64,000 bases of DNA, taken from Oxytricha trifallax (Eukaryota > Ciliophora > Spirotrichea > Sporadotrichida > Oxytrichidae). Both the position numbers and the translations under genes were made by a program. Positions 10,310 through 22,300 of this stretch are shown here, one piece after another (position 1 is the first letter of the stretch; each line of letters begins with the position of its first letter). Under the pieces are notes generated by a model that had not been told where the DNA came from, ran no database searches, and saw only the letters and a program-made list of their open reading frames with translations. Where the stretch lies: the NCBI GenBank assembly GCA_000711775.1, contig ARYC01002031.1, positions 1-64,000 on the forward strand, read 5' to 3'.

Positions 10310-13300
10310 TGTTTGATTCATTAAGATAAAGAAATTGACAATGCAAATTAGCATCTAACTATTGAAAAAATCAACCAACCTAAAAGGCTTCACTCAAGCA
10401 TTTTAATGATTAATCCACCTGAATAAGCACAATCTAAACCAAAAGATAATCCACTTCTTAAATTTATGAACTAAAAAACATTGAAAGTATAGCGTAATTT
10501 GCTATTGGAATAATTTTAGGATATAGTCAAGAATATTGATTGTAAAAATCTTAAGTGTAAGTAATAAATATATATTTTACTCATGAGAATTTTTAATCAG
10601 CATTTTAATTGTGATACCTCAATAATAAAAAGATTAAGATTTCACAATTAAAGCTTGACGAAATTATTTCAGATATAAAAAATGGCTAAATTCCAGATTT
10701 CGGTCTCCCAGAGTATATTAACTTTGACGACTTAAGACCAGGATGGCACTTATTAGCCTCAATTATTTATCCATATCCTAAATATTAAAAATTAGCTGAT
10801 TTTATAGAACAATAGAATGATAAAAAACAGGAATAGCTTAAAAAATAATTTAAGTTAAAAATGCTGATGAAAGGAAAGCTCTAAAGTTCTTAAGGTTTAT
10901 AGAAGCTAAAATCATCAATAGATTTGACAAATATACCTTCAAGCTCTACTCCTTAAGTTTCCAATTATTAAATTAATCAAGTTAAACTGTCTGTACCTAT
11001 TCAAAGTTCAAAGCAAGCAATTTAGCCAAAGTCAATAATGAAAAGCTCAAAATAAATAATTTAAACTTTAAATCCAGATTCATCCAAAGATGTCTCAAAT
11101 TAATTCTTATCAACTTAAAAAAGAGAGGACATAATCTAATGCATAAATGAAAAATATGCCAAGATGAAAGAAGATGCACAGAAATTAGAGAATGAAATAA
11201 GAGCTCATTCTACAGACCTCGAAAGAATTAAAATTAATCATTACGACCCTGTAAAGTTTAGGTATTTATCAAAGAAGTCTTATTTGAAAAAGATGGACAA
11301 ACCAATAGGTAGCCAAAATGAAAATATTGAAGCTTAACAACTCTAAGTTTAAAGTTCAAGCACAACATAAGATTAGAACAGGCTTAATCTCCTTGCTATC
11401 AATATATCATATAATTTATTAGATAATATAGATAAGTCATGGGTGCAATCAGGAGCCCGTTCGATAAGCCAAAAATAAACAACAAAAAAGTAATTATCAA
11501 AAAATAGAGTTAAATTTGCAGAATCTATATTAGCTGACCTAAATCCTGAATAAAAAGGCATGTTGGAAGCTTTCATATTTTAATTTATATAATTTAAAAT
11601 ATTATATAATATTTATTCAAGAGTTATTTGGACTTGCATTATAAAGAAAAATAGTAAGAAGGAATAAATAAGGAAATTAGCAAACTTAAATTAGTAATGA
11701 GCAAACATAAAATAACTGCTTAAATGATTGAAAGTTATATAGAAGAATTAACTATTTTTTTATTTTTGAATGCAATACAGCAAAAACTCCTAACTCTACC
11801 AGTTCATACAAAACATTCTTTAAAGGTGGGTCATCACCTAAAAGTCAATTATCAAATTTAGATAAGAGTCCTAAGTCATTCCAAAAATCTCTATTTAATA
11901 TTATCAAAGAATAAATTATATAAATTTTTTTCAAATAAACTCAATAAAAATATTATGTTAACAATTAGTAGATATTACATGATAAATTCACGATCTTTAA
12001 ATTAAATCTTATGAAAAATAATTTCATTTTAAATTCTTCCATATTTTATGAAACATTATAATTCTATAAAATTCCGTATTTTATATTTCATAATACAAGT
12101 TTCACAGGAGCTAAACCCTTTTCTTATATCTTATTAAAATTATTTCAATTTCTATAATAATAAAAATAAGAAGCAATATAATATGCTAAGTCCTTCATTT
12201 GTATAATTCTAGCACAACGTGGATATCCATGAAAATGATAGCTTCAACGATTCAAACACTCAACATTCAGTAAATATTTATGATTTTTTTGGTAATATTT
12301 AGTATCCTTAGCGAACTATAGTTTGCATGATATTGTATAAATACATTAGATTTGGGAAAAAATTATAATTAGAAAAATATATTTAAAATTTGTGGCAGTT
12401 AACTTTCCGGAAACCTAAACAATATGATCTTGTTTGATAGAGAATTCAAATTTAGCTGGACTTTACTATTGTGGTAATCCTCTATCGCATTAATGAAGAA
12501 AGATAACTCTACTTTAGTTTTGGCAAATTTTTAAATTGATTTAATGCCAAAACTAAAGTAGAGTTATCTTTCTTCATTAATGCGATAGAGGATTACCACA
12601 ATAGTAAAGTCCAGCTAAATTTGAATTCTCTATCAAACAAGATCATATTGTTTAGGTTTCCGGAAAGTTAACTGCCACAAATTTTAAATATATTTTTCTA
12701 ATTATAATTTTTTCCCAAATCTAATGTATTCATACAATAATGAAAAATAAGTAGAGTATAAGAAAGAGTCAAAGCCTAAAGAGCACTACAAATTTATAAA
12801 AGACTACCCTAAAAAATAAAATTTAAATCAAAGTAATGTCAAACTCGTAAACTTCATACTCTAATATCTTAATCATAAAATAAATAAATTGTTTTAGTAA
12901 GTTAGTTGATAAATAAAATTAAAAAGTTGAGAAATAAGTTGCAAATTTAAATAGAGTCATTCACTTAAATTAATGATATCAAACCAGTTAAGAAGCTTAA
13001 GAAGAAAGAAATTATTTTAAGTCAACTTCAAAAATTATATAAGGCAAAAAATTTTATTATTGATGAGAAGCTAGAATAACTTGTACAGAAGTATGAATTA
13101 ACATACTTAACTGACTAAATTGATTTAATAAATTAATTAGACACGCGATCAGATTTCTAAATATTATTTTTTTTCTTATAATTAATCTCTTATTATATTT
13201 AATAGCCCTAAAAATTAAATGTTAAGACCCAAACAGTAATTTTTACAAAATTCAAAATTTTATATTTTAAAAACATTATGAAAATTTGAAGTTATATTTT

Positions 13301-13674
13301 AGGGACCTAATTAATTATATCCAAAAGATGAAATAATAATCTAAGAAAAATCTGACGATTAATAAATTACATAGAAGAAAATAGTTCCAAAGATAAAAGA
13401 TATTAGGTCAAAAACTCCATTATTACAATCTCTAAAACAACAATAGTAATATAAATCACACAGCTTTCAACGAGAGACCTATTTGCAATAACTTGAAAGG
13501 AAATTAAATATACTCTAAGATTCATAAATTCCAAATCTAAAATAAAATTAAGTGCACAACTAATTTGAGTTAAATACAAGCTATCAAGAGATAACAAAAT
13601 AATTTATTATCTTTTAGACTATACAAAGAAATTAAGGAAGAGTTTAAGTATTATATAAACTTAAATTAAATTGA
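10310..13674 (+). CDS. Unrecognised Lys/Gln-rich gene in several segments
   Basis: In the ciliate code the plus strand is open in blocks at about 10330-10560, 10633-11590, 11615-11770, 11785-11925, 12185-12330, 12744-13170 and 13300-13674, ending at the TGA at 13672-13674. The blocks have coding-like composition: coiled-coil-like stretches (Lys, Gln, Ile, Leu) and an uncommon segment near 10690-10800 containing FGLPEYINFDDLRPGW and IIYPYPKY. Gaps include a likely 35-bp GT...AG intron near 12897 and AT-rich segments that are probably IESs, for example 11930-12185. A 409-bp palindrome (12331-12739) interrupts it. The true start is unknown. No family was recognised, and segment junctions are approximate. 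Confidence 0.55.
12331..12739. repeat. 409-bp near-perfect palindrome flanked by ATGA
   Basis: Arms of 194 bp (12331-12524 and 12546-12739) are reverse complements with one mismatch seen (12339 versus 12731), separated by a 21-bp AT-rich loop. ATGA directly precedes the left arm (12327-12330) and follows the right arm (12740-12743), as a target duplication or pointer would. Each arm, read outward from the loop, holds an open frame of about 60 codons, so the same frame occurs on both strands. It interrupts an otherwise coding region. Confidence 0.85.
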
Positions 13675-14123
13675 AATATTAAATTAATAGATTAACTTGT
13701 TTCCCATGTGATTGAAATATATTTTAAATAAAATTTAAGATTTAATTTTAAATATTTATTTATTATATTATTCTTTGCCAATATATCTTTAAATAATAAA
13801 TAATATCTAATAACTTAAAACTAATAACAATTCAGAGTGGTAGAGAAAAATATTCTATATTTTTTTTAAATCATCAATTAACTATTTTATATCGCAAATA
13901 TAATAATTTAAAATTTTTTTATATATATTTCATGAAGTTTTAAACATAAATAATTTAATTTTTTTGTTATTATAATTTCTTAAACACCAATAAAAGCTAG
14001 CAAAATTATATAAATATATTATATATAATAAGCACTCAGCTAAACAGCCCAAAAGAGGAAAAAGCATAAAATTAAATCAGAACTTTTGATAACTTAGCTG
14101 TTCATCTAAGACACACACCATTA
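13675..14123. other. AT-rich intergenic region
   Basis: AT-rich, rich in ATATAT runs. It separates two plus-strand genes. No gene seen. Confidence 0.5.
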
Positions 14124-14774
14124 ATGGGAAATAAATCCAGTCTTATTGATAGGTTAAAGCCTTAAAGACTCCAATCAAATAATATGAATACTGAGGCAAA
14201 ATTACACTCAATCTAGGAAATCCAAATGAATAGATAATTATTATGTTATTCATTAGATCTTAAAGAAGCAACAGATCATTTAATAACTAAAACTTTGATC
14301 ACTCACTAAATGAGTCTAACATTGAGTCCTCAAATTGCAAGAAATCAGAAAAGTTGCCTGAAATATTAATGAACAATATCAAAGTGATTGATGATAAAAT
14401 TTCCAAAAATTCTAGTTCTATTAGATATTGCTCATCATAATAATCATCAAAGTAAAGTTTTTTGTTAATTAAATCCAACTAATTTCGTATAAATTCTTAC
14501 TTTTTAATATCGAATGAACAGTTCTTCAATGAGTACACAATCAAACAGCACTATCAAAAAAGTGACCTCGTACAATTATTTATATTTTAATTTGGACTTC
14601 CTATAGAAGGTGATGGAGACAATGACATTTGATAATGATAACAATTTTAAAAGGTAGATTAACAATATTAACTTCCAAAGAGATAGTTAAACTGCTGTCT
14701 CTTCGATAAGAAAGAGAAATAATTTCAATGGCAGTTTCAAACAATCTAAGTTTGGAATTAATGATTACATTTGA
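14124..14774 (+). CDS. Unrecognised Ser/Asn-rich gene in two or three segments
   Basis: The ATG at 14124 opens MGNKSSLIDRLK. The N-terminal MGNKSS would suit N-myristoylation, which is an inference. The frame changes near 14230-14260, so a small IES or unresolved junction lies there. The next block is open to about 14455. A likely intron (GTAAAG...ACAG, about 14455-14530) then joins in frame to a final block ending at the TGA at 14772-14774. The product is rich in Ser, Asn and Lys and shows no recognised domain. It converges on the methyltransferase gene, leaving 88 bp between the stops. Confidence 0.5.
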
Positions 14775-14862
14775 GCTTTTTAGTTAGTAATTTCTTTACA
14801 AACCTTTTTATTTATGTTATTGATCTATAATGTCAAATATAGCAATTGATGATAAAATAAAA

Positions 14863-16187
14863 TCATTGTACTTTTTGGAATATCGCATTTATAAATACTC
14901 TCCTCATAGTGAGTTCTCTCTTTATATTTTTAGTTTCAATTGTACAATAATCTTAGCTTATACATTCCAAACCAGACTCTTTCATTGCTTTAATAATTTA
15001 CTCCATTGTGAAGAAGCATGCAAGTGTTTTGTCTCCTCTCTGGAATATCATTTATTAAAGATCAATTATTCCCTTCTTTTTCTTGATAAACCTCATCATC
15101 GCTAAGTCAAATAATCCATAGTCTCTGAATAAAATAACTCCTCCTAAGTTCATCCTATCTGCTAATTTTTAAACTACATTTTTGTGTTCTTGTGGATGGA
15201 TTGCTGATAAGAAGAATATCATAGTCACGAAATCTAATTTAATTTCTGGAATAATTTATTATTATTTATTTTCTTCATTTATTATTTCTTCTTAATCAAA
15301 TTCATGTAATTCTTCAGTGACCATGTCTTTTACAAAAGCTTTCTAGCATATACCTTAGCTTTGTAATAGCTTCACAGCATTATGTGAAAAGTCACAAGCA
15401 TAGAAATTTATTTGCTTGTTATATCTCTCATGTAAAGGCATTTATAAACTAAGTTTACTATAAATTAATATTACTTGTTTTATTTTATAAAAGTTAGTTG
15501 GCTTAAAATGCATTATTTTGAATTTAGCAGGTTATATGTGATAACATCACATTAATCTGATTTAAATAGGATCGTTCATTTTAATAATATATATATATAG
15601 AAAATACCAAATTTTTTGAATAAGCATTATTAAACTAAGATAAAATATATAAATTATACCTTGGTTCATGTTTTTAGGAAAATATTTTTCTTATACTTAA
15701 ATTAATATGGTTCAAAATTATTTAAAAGTTATGTTGAATTAAAAGTTTATTAATATTCCTAAAACCATTGATAATTTTTCAAATAAAATTTCCTTAACCT
15801 TATATAAAATTTATTCATTAAAAATTATGGTTTGATTATCGTGTTGCCAGTTCCACTACCAACCTCAAATAGATTCAATTTTCCTCCTTCTTTCAACTCT
15901 TAAATTCTTTGGTTTATCAAATCAAAAGCAAATGTAAGGTAGTTCCTATTTTTAAAGAACTTGTCTTAGTTGTGTTTATAAAACTCATCCCAAGAATCTT
16001 AAGAAATATCCTAAATAGCCATTTATTCTATATTTGAGTATTCATTCACATCCTTCAATAACCCATCAGCAATCATTTTCTACAGTTTTTATTGCTCTAT
16101 TTCAAAGTGCTCAATTGGATCGAAATCTTTCGAGTAGTATTAAACTTGATCTTTCTCTACTTATATCTCTTATTAAATACCTTCCAT
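14863..16187 (-). CDS. tRNA m3C methyltransferase, METTL2/6/8 family
   Basis: A class I S-adenosylmethionine-dependent methyltransferase. Family members make 3-methylcytidine at position 32 of tRNA-Thr, -Ser and related tRNAs. The ATG at 16187 (MEGIQQE) begins a first segment with the hallmark WDEFYKHNQDKFFKNRNYL and the SAM-binding motif FEVGSGTGNT. After one IES (15446-15828) the second segment has FYACDFS, the LSAIHP loop, GGVILFRDYG and the C-terminal RRVF, ending at the TGA at 14863-14865. Joining at the 4-bp pointer gives 942 nt, exactly 314 codons with stop, normal for the METTL6 size class. Which tRNA is modified cannot be read from the sequence. Confidence 0.88.
15446..15828. other. 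IES in the methyltransferase gene, pointer TTAT
   Basis: TTAT occurs at 15442-15445 and 15825-15828. Removing one copy with the intervening AT-rich DNA (383 bp) joins ...TIIKPQ to MPLHERY... in frame, matching the expected spacing between the SAM motif and the YACDFS motif. Confidence 0.85.
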
Positions 16188-16344
16188 TTTATAATTATAC
16201 AAATAATTTAATTCACAAATGGTATGCAACTATATGTGTAAATAATAAAAGTAAAAGTTGGTTTAAGTAAAAAATGCTATAATTTGATTTAGAATACATT
16301 GGTTATTTATTAATATTTCATTAACTTTGGTTAATTGTAAATTA

Positions 16345-19300
16345 TCATTTCTTTTTAAATAGTCCGCCTAGCACACCCTTTTTAACATTGTCTTGGACAT
16401 TTTTTGTTGTAAGTCCTGTTCTCTTTATAGTTAAAGCATTTAATTCTTCATTAGTTAACCCTAGGATCTTGTAAATAACGGAAAGCCTCTGTTCATTTTC
16501 ATTTGCACTATAGATTAATAAATATTTCAAGAAACTACTTACTTAAATGGAATGTTTTCGATGTATTGGATGAACAAATGCTTGGCTAATTTCAAGGTCT
16601 CATATGCCTCTTGTGCTTCAACTTATTGCTGTTAACTAATACTTGATTAAGAGGCTTGAGCCTTCACTTGCTGCAACTCACTCTTCAGGGATTTATTCTT
16701 AGTTTAGAGGTCAGCTCTACCTTTCTAGAATTCTTCCAATTCTTCCTCGAGTCTCTTGATTTTGTCAAGTAGGTTTTCTTATTAACCACCACCGTAGTCT
16801 TCATCATCATTCTTTTAATCAATTGAAGAAGTATTTATGTCAAAGTTTTCAGGCTTCATGGCGAAACTCTTGCCTCCTCTGGCAAAACTGTATTCTTATT
16901 CTTGGATTTATTTCTTCAAGTTTTCATTTTCATTCTCAAGTCTCTGACTTATTTCAAACTACTCCAATAACCTTTGGCTAAAATATAATAACTTATATGT
17001 GCTAAGTTCTTCCTTCTTTCTGTGAAGATCCACTATTTTGCTTATGCTTTCGTGGCTCTTATCAGTATCAGCCAGTCCAACAATCATATCATTCAACTCA
17101 TTTATCTTCTATTTCAATTAAATAGTGGATTACTGTAATGCAACATTTTGCAAGAATGACTCATTAAGTTGCTCTTTTAAATGCTTAATTTCATCTTGCA
17201 ATTGCTTTGAGTTGTTGTTATCTTGTTCTTGATCCAGTGCTGCCTTGCCTCCCTTTGATTTTTGTACTAGTTGCATGATTTGATCTTTTTGTTTTCTGAG
17301 TTCTTGGAGCTTTTCCTCCATTTTGCCTTAGTTATCTTCAATCTCAGAAACATTCATAGATTATAATTTGTCTATTGGGATCTTGGATTAGTTTATCCAA
17401 TAGTAATTGAAATCTTTCATCAATAGGTACCATGCTTGGTCTTGATATTTAAATTAAAACATAATATTTTACTCTCTTACAGAATTGTAGACCATCGCTG
17501 TTAAGATCACCAATAACTTCAGAATCATTCAATAATCTGAAAACTCTAAATCTATACATATAATAAGTTATTGGAGAAAAAAAAGATTTCCTTTTAATAA
17601 TAAAATATAAATATAAAATTAATATTATTAAAAAGAGTTCCTGGATATCTTTTATAAAATAATAATAAATAGTATAAATTATCTTTCTCAGCACTATCTA
17701 AGATACTCACATTCAATTGCTTGGATTAATCTATCTGCTTCTACTACTTTTTAAGGTCATTAAGTTGCACGTCAAACTCACCAAGTTTCATTTCGATATC
17801 ATCAATTGACTGATCATTTTTATTAGTTGAGGCTTGTTGTTTTGCTTTTTAAATTAACTTATCAACTTGAATCTTTAAGTCTGCGTTTTCCTTTTGTACA
17901 ACATCAAATTCCTCTTCATGTTGTTGCTGCAATGCTTTTAGTTAAGCTTCAGCATCCTGTGCCTTTTTCTTCTCTTTTTACCTTCTCTCTGAATAATAAT
18001 ATATGCATAGTATTACTGATTCTTAAGCAAGTTCTTATGCTTTCTCTTGAATCTTAAGTTCTTATTCTTTCAAATCTTGCTGGAGCTATTAAAGCTATTG
18101 CTCTCTTAGTTTAATTTGGATATCATGTTCTTTCTTTAGGAGATCTAATTTCTAAGAGAATTGCTAGTTTTGCTATTCATTAATGTTTCTTTGGTCTTCC
18201 AAGTCCTTTGCAAAACCTTCTAGATCTTCTCCAAGGTTCTGAATTTCATCGTTCTTTTCCTTTAATTAAGCATTTCGGCTTTCAAGTTCCTAGTCACTTC
18301 TGCTCTTTTCTTTGTTTAATTACTGGACTTGCTGCTAGAGAGTGGTGATCTAGTCTGTGAGAGATCTAATCTATTCATTATCAGACTCAATTCTTGATTT
18401 ATTAATGCTTTCAATTTCCTGATTTAGCTATTATGCTTCTTCTTGAGAATCCTTTAATTAATCTCTTAATTAGCTGATCATTTCATTCAACTCCTAAACT
18501 GTTAAAAGACCAGATTACTTTTGTTTCTCAATTTCTTGTTCTTTTGCATTAATGTCTTCTTCCAATTAACTTAATCTGCTCAAAGTCTCTTAGTGTTATT
18601 TCTCTTTCTCTTCAACTTGGTTCTTATAATATTCTTTATAATAATATAAAATGTAATTTATTTATAAGCTCTGACCTAATTTTCTCTTGCATCTTTTCAA
18701 ACATAGACTTCTCTTAATCTTTCTTGGTGATAGCACTCTGTAAGTCTGATTCCAAGTGACTCTTCAGCTTCTCCAATTCTACTACTTTTTCATTTTCTAA
18801 TTAACTCTTAAGAGTTTCTTGTTCCTCTCTAGCTTTTTCAACTTCTAATTCCATTTACTAGACTTTCTCCTCAAGTTAGTTTGTCAGTTATTTGATTAAG
18901 TCGTTTAGTTGAGAGACCTATTTCTCATATGTTTGTTCTTGCTCTTAGGCTTACTATTCAAGTTAAGTGAGTTGGTCTTGATATTATTCATTTAATTGGT
19001 CAATTTCTTGTTGGAGTTGTTATACTTAAGCTGTTAGAATATTCACTTGGTCTTATGATGCTTTATGTTAATTTTAAGATTCTTACAATTTATTTTCAGA
19101 TTCACTAAGGTTTTAGTTTGCTTATTAAAGTGCACTAGTTTATTGCTCTTAAATTATGTTAATTTGATCTTGCTTAGATGATAATTCTTGTTTCAGTTGT
19201 TCTACCTAATCTTCTAGTTCTTATTGAACAGCCTATATTTCCAAACTTCTTTGCTAATTAATTGAATCTATTGCTTGCTGTTGCTATTAATAAAATAAAT

Positions 19301-22300
19301 TATCCCTTTAATTTTAAAATTAATTGAAAATTGTTGACTATATTATTATAAATGAATATTAGACTAGTTACTGAGCTTCTAATTCTTTTTCTTAAAGAGC
19401 AAGTAATTTGTCTTGTCTCTCCTTTTCCAATTCTTGCATTAACTTTTCTTATTCTGCCTTAGATTTTCCTTCAATTTATTAAATTGCTTAGTCTCTCTCA
19501 GCTTACAGCTATTGAATCTGCTTTTATCTGAGTTAATGAGCTTCCTCAATTTCATCCATTTAATTCTTAATCTATTGTTCTAAATCTTGTCTGATCTTTT
19601 CCTGCATGCTCTGCATTAACTTAGATTACTTGGTATGATTCTGTTCCATTTCTTATTTCATTCTTGCCATCTCTTCTTGAAGCAGTTCTTTCTCTCTTTC
19701 TTTTTGATTGAGTAGATCTTAAGTTTGCTAGTCTTGCTATTCACTCAGAGACTTCACTAAGTCTGATTACTCTTACTACAATCAAAACCCCAAAACCCCT
19801 TAATGAGGTTTATAAGTGCTTTGATTAGTAGGGAATTTGTTAGGGGTTGGGGTTATTAATAGGTTTTAATGTGATATTTATTGTAAATGTATTTAATTTA
19901 ATCACTCAAAATGCACTTTTGGATCATGTGGGAGAGGTCTGAAGTTTATTTTACTTAACCACAACTCTATCTTCTCTAATGTTATGTCTGATCTAGAGTT
20001 TGGTTTTAAGATTATTGATTCTGCCATTTATTTTAATGATTGAGATACTCTGTTTTTGTCTATAAATTACTTGATTCTTTACTTAGCATCTTTCTCACAC
20101 CTTGTAGAGTAGTAATCATTCCGAGGCATATCGCACTCTATTATTATTGCTGCTAAAGCCCACACATCCCATTGATAGTCTCCATCTCTCCAGTCTTCTC
20201 TTTCAGGATAATAGCCTGGAGTTCCCATAACACTTCCTAGCCTTGATACTTCTACCCTTAATGCTCTGTTGAAGTCAATAATTGTCACTCTTACAGGTGA
20301 GAAGTTTATCATAATATTCTCTGGTTTCAAATCTCTATGAACAAAGCCTAACTTATGTAGCTCTTTTATACCTTGTAAGGTTTAAGTTGCTATCAAAGCA
20401 AGCTACTTATGATTCCTTTGATCAGTAATAAAATCTCTGAGGGTCATTTCATAGAGTGGGAGTCTGAAAGCAATATGATCCTTCGCAAGGAGAACAGCAT
20501 CTAGCTTGATTAAGTAACTACACTCTTTAAACTTTGCTTGAGTGAGTACTTGATACTCATCTGTGAACTCCATCTAATATTTATCATCTCTTAAGAGATA
20601 CTTGAAGGGATACACCTTGTATGCATACTGATGATCATTGATAACTTTCTTATCAAAGGAGTCTTCTAATATAAGGTAGCTTTAAAGTGAAGTGTCTAGG
20701 TCTACTTAGGCAAGAACTGGAATCTTTTTATATTGAATTTTAATCATAATCTTTGTGATTTCAGATGCTGGTAGGTTGCGTGATTTCCTCACATATTCTG
20801 ATTCACAAGCTTGTTCGAGCTCTACCATTTTCGAAGATTCTCTTGCTTTCTTTTGTTAAGTAGCTTCAATTCATCTTCATGCTTTTCAATCTCTAAATCT
20901 TTCTTGTGAGCTTTTAAAAGATGCTTCCTTAAATCTCTAGTATGAGCATACTGCTTATGGCACTCGAAGCAATCATACTTTCCGTCGATTTTATCGTGCT
21001 TTAAGTATACTGTTGGCTTGGCTTCTCTATGCTATTTCATATGCCTATACCAACTAGATTTATGAGCGAAGTCTCTCTCACACTTCTCACAAAAATATAC
21101 TTCTACTTCTTCAGTTTGTATAGGAATTTCATTTATACCTTTCTCCTCCTCTCTGTCTCCCACACACTTGTTTGCCATTTATTTTCTATTATTAATTTCT
21201 ATTTTAATAACAGAGACATCAAGTGATAGCTCTGGTAGTTCTTTATGAGAGTTCATCTCACAGTATCACACTTTTTATTGCTGCCAAAGGTAAGTCTCAT
21301 TTAGTTTGATGGAAGTGCTGCTGTTTTTCTTAAAATGTTAGCGCTCATATTTAAATTTGAATTTAAAATTATAAAACTGCCTCTATAACTGAGAGCTTAT
21401 ATGAGAGCTTTCCAAGCCTACAAGTTTCAAGGGAAGTTCTTAGAGTATAAGAGAAAATTATGAGTGTTAAGAGACGATCCAGCTCTAAATATGGGTGAGG
21501 AAGTAACCATTTTTACTTTCAATAATAAGTGATTATAGTACGTACCGATTTAGGAGGTGCACCTAATTAAGTACGTACTGCTTTAGGAGGTATTTTGTGA
21601 TTCTATGATTAAAATTAGGGTGCTCATAATTAATACTAGCTTTAATTAATGCTCCTAATTACGTACTAGCATTTTAGGAGCTGCTCCTAATTAAGTACGT
21701 ACCAATTTAAATTAAAAAATATGGAACTATAACAGTAGAAATTGATATCAATCTCTCAAGTTTGAAACCAGTTCTCAAAACCTTCTCCATATCATTCTAA
21801 GAGGTTGACCTCCGATAGGATGCCCATATTTAGTAGTAAGTTTAACAGAGGTATATAATTGAAATCAATAAACTTAAATTTGAATATCATTTCTTAGATC
21901 TGTAAACAAGATGGAGTCAATGAATGATGTAGATGAAAAGAGTGCAAGCACAAGAATTGATTCAGAGATTTAGAAGCAAGAAGGATTTGCACCGCTACCT
22001 GGTGCAGCAAGGTAATGAACTCATAGTAACTCCTCTTGATTATGTAGTTGGTTTGTTTTTGCCAACGATTGAAGGTACCAAAATTTCATTTCTAAGGGCG
22101 ATACTCTGCGAAGAGAAGAAAGCATTGAAAACTTAAGATGTAAGTTTTCAGAGATTCCAAACTATCCAGAAATCTCAGTGACTAACTGATATGATGATGC
22201 TATGAATGACCCAGAGGTTTCGCTGTACCTGCCTACTAAGAAGCAGTTGTCAAATAAACTGCCTGAAAGAAACTATTTCTTTGGCATACTTGCAACAATT

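Noticed and set aside
16034..16270. Plus-strand ORF near 16034-16270
   Set aside because: It is antisense to the N-terminal segment of the METTL-type gene, which has clear family motifs in the continuing frame.
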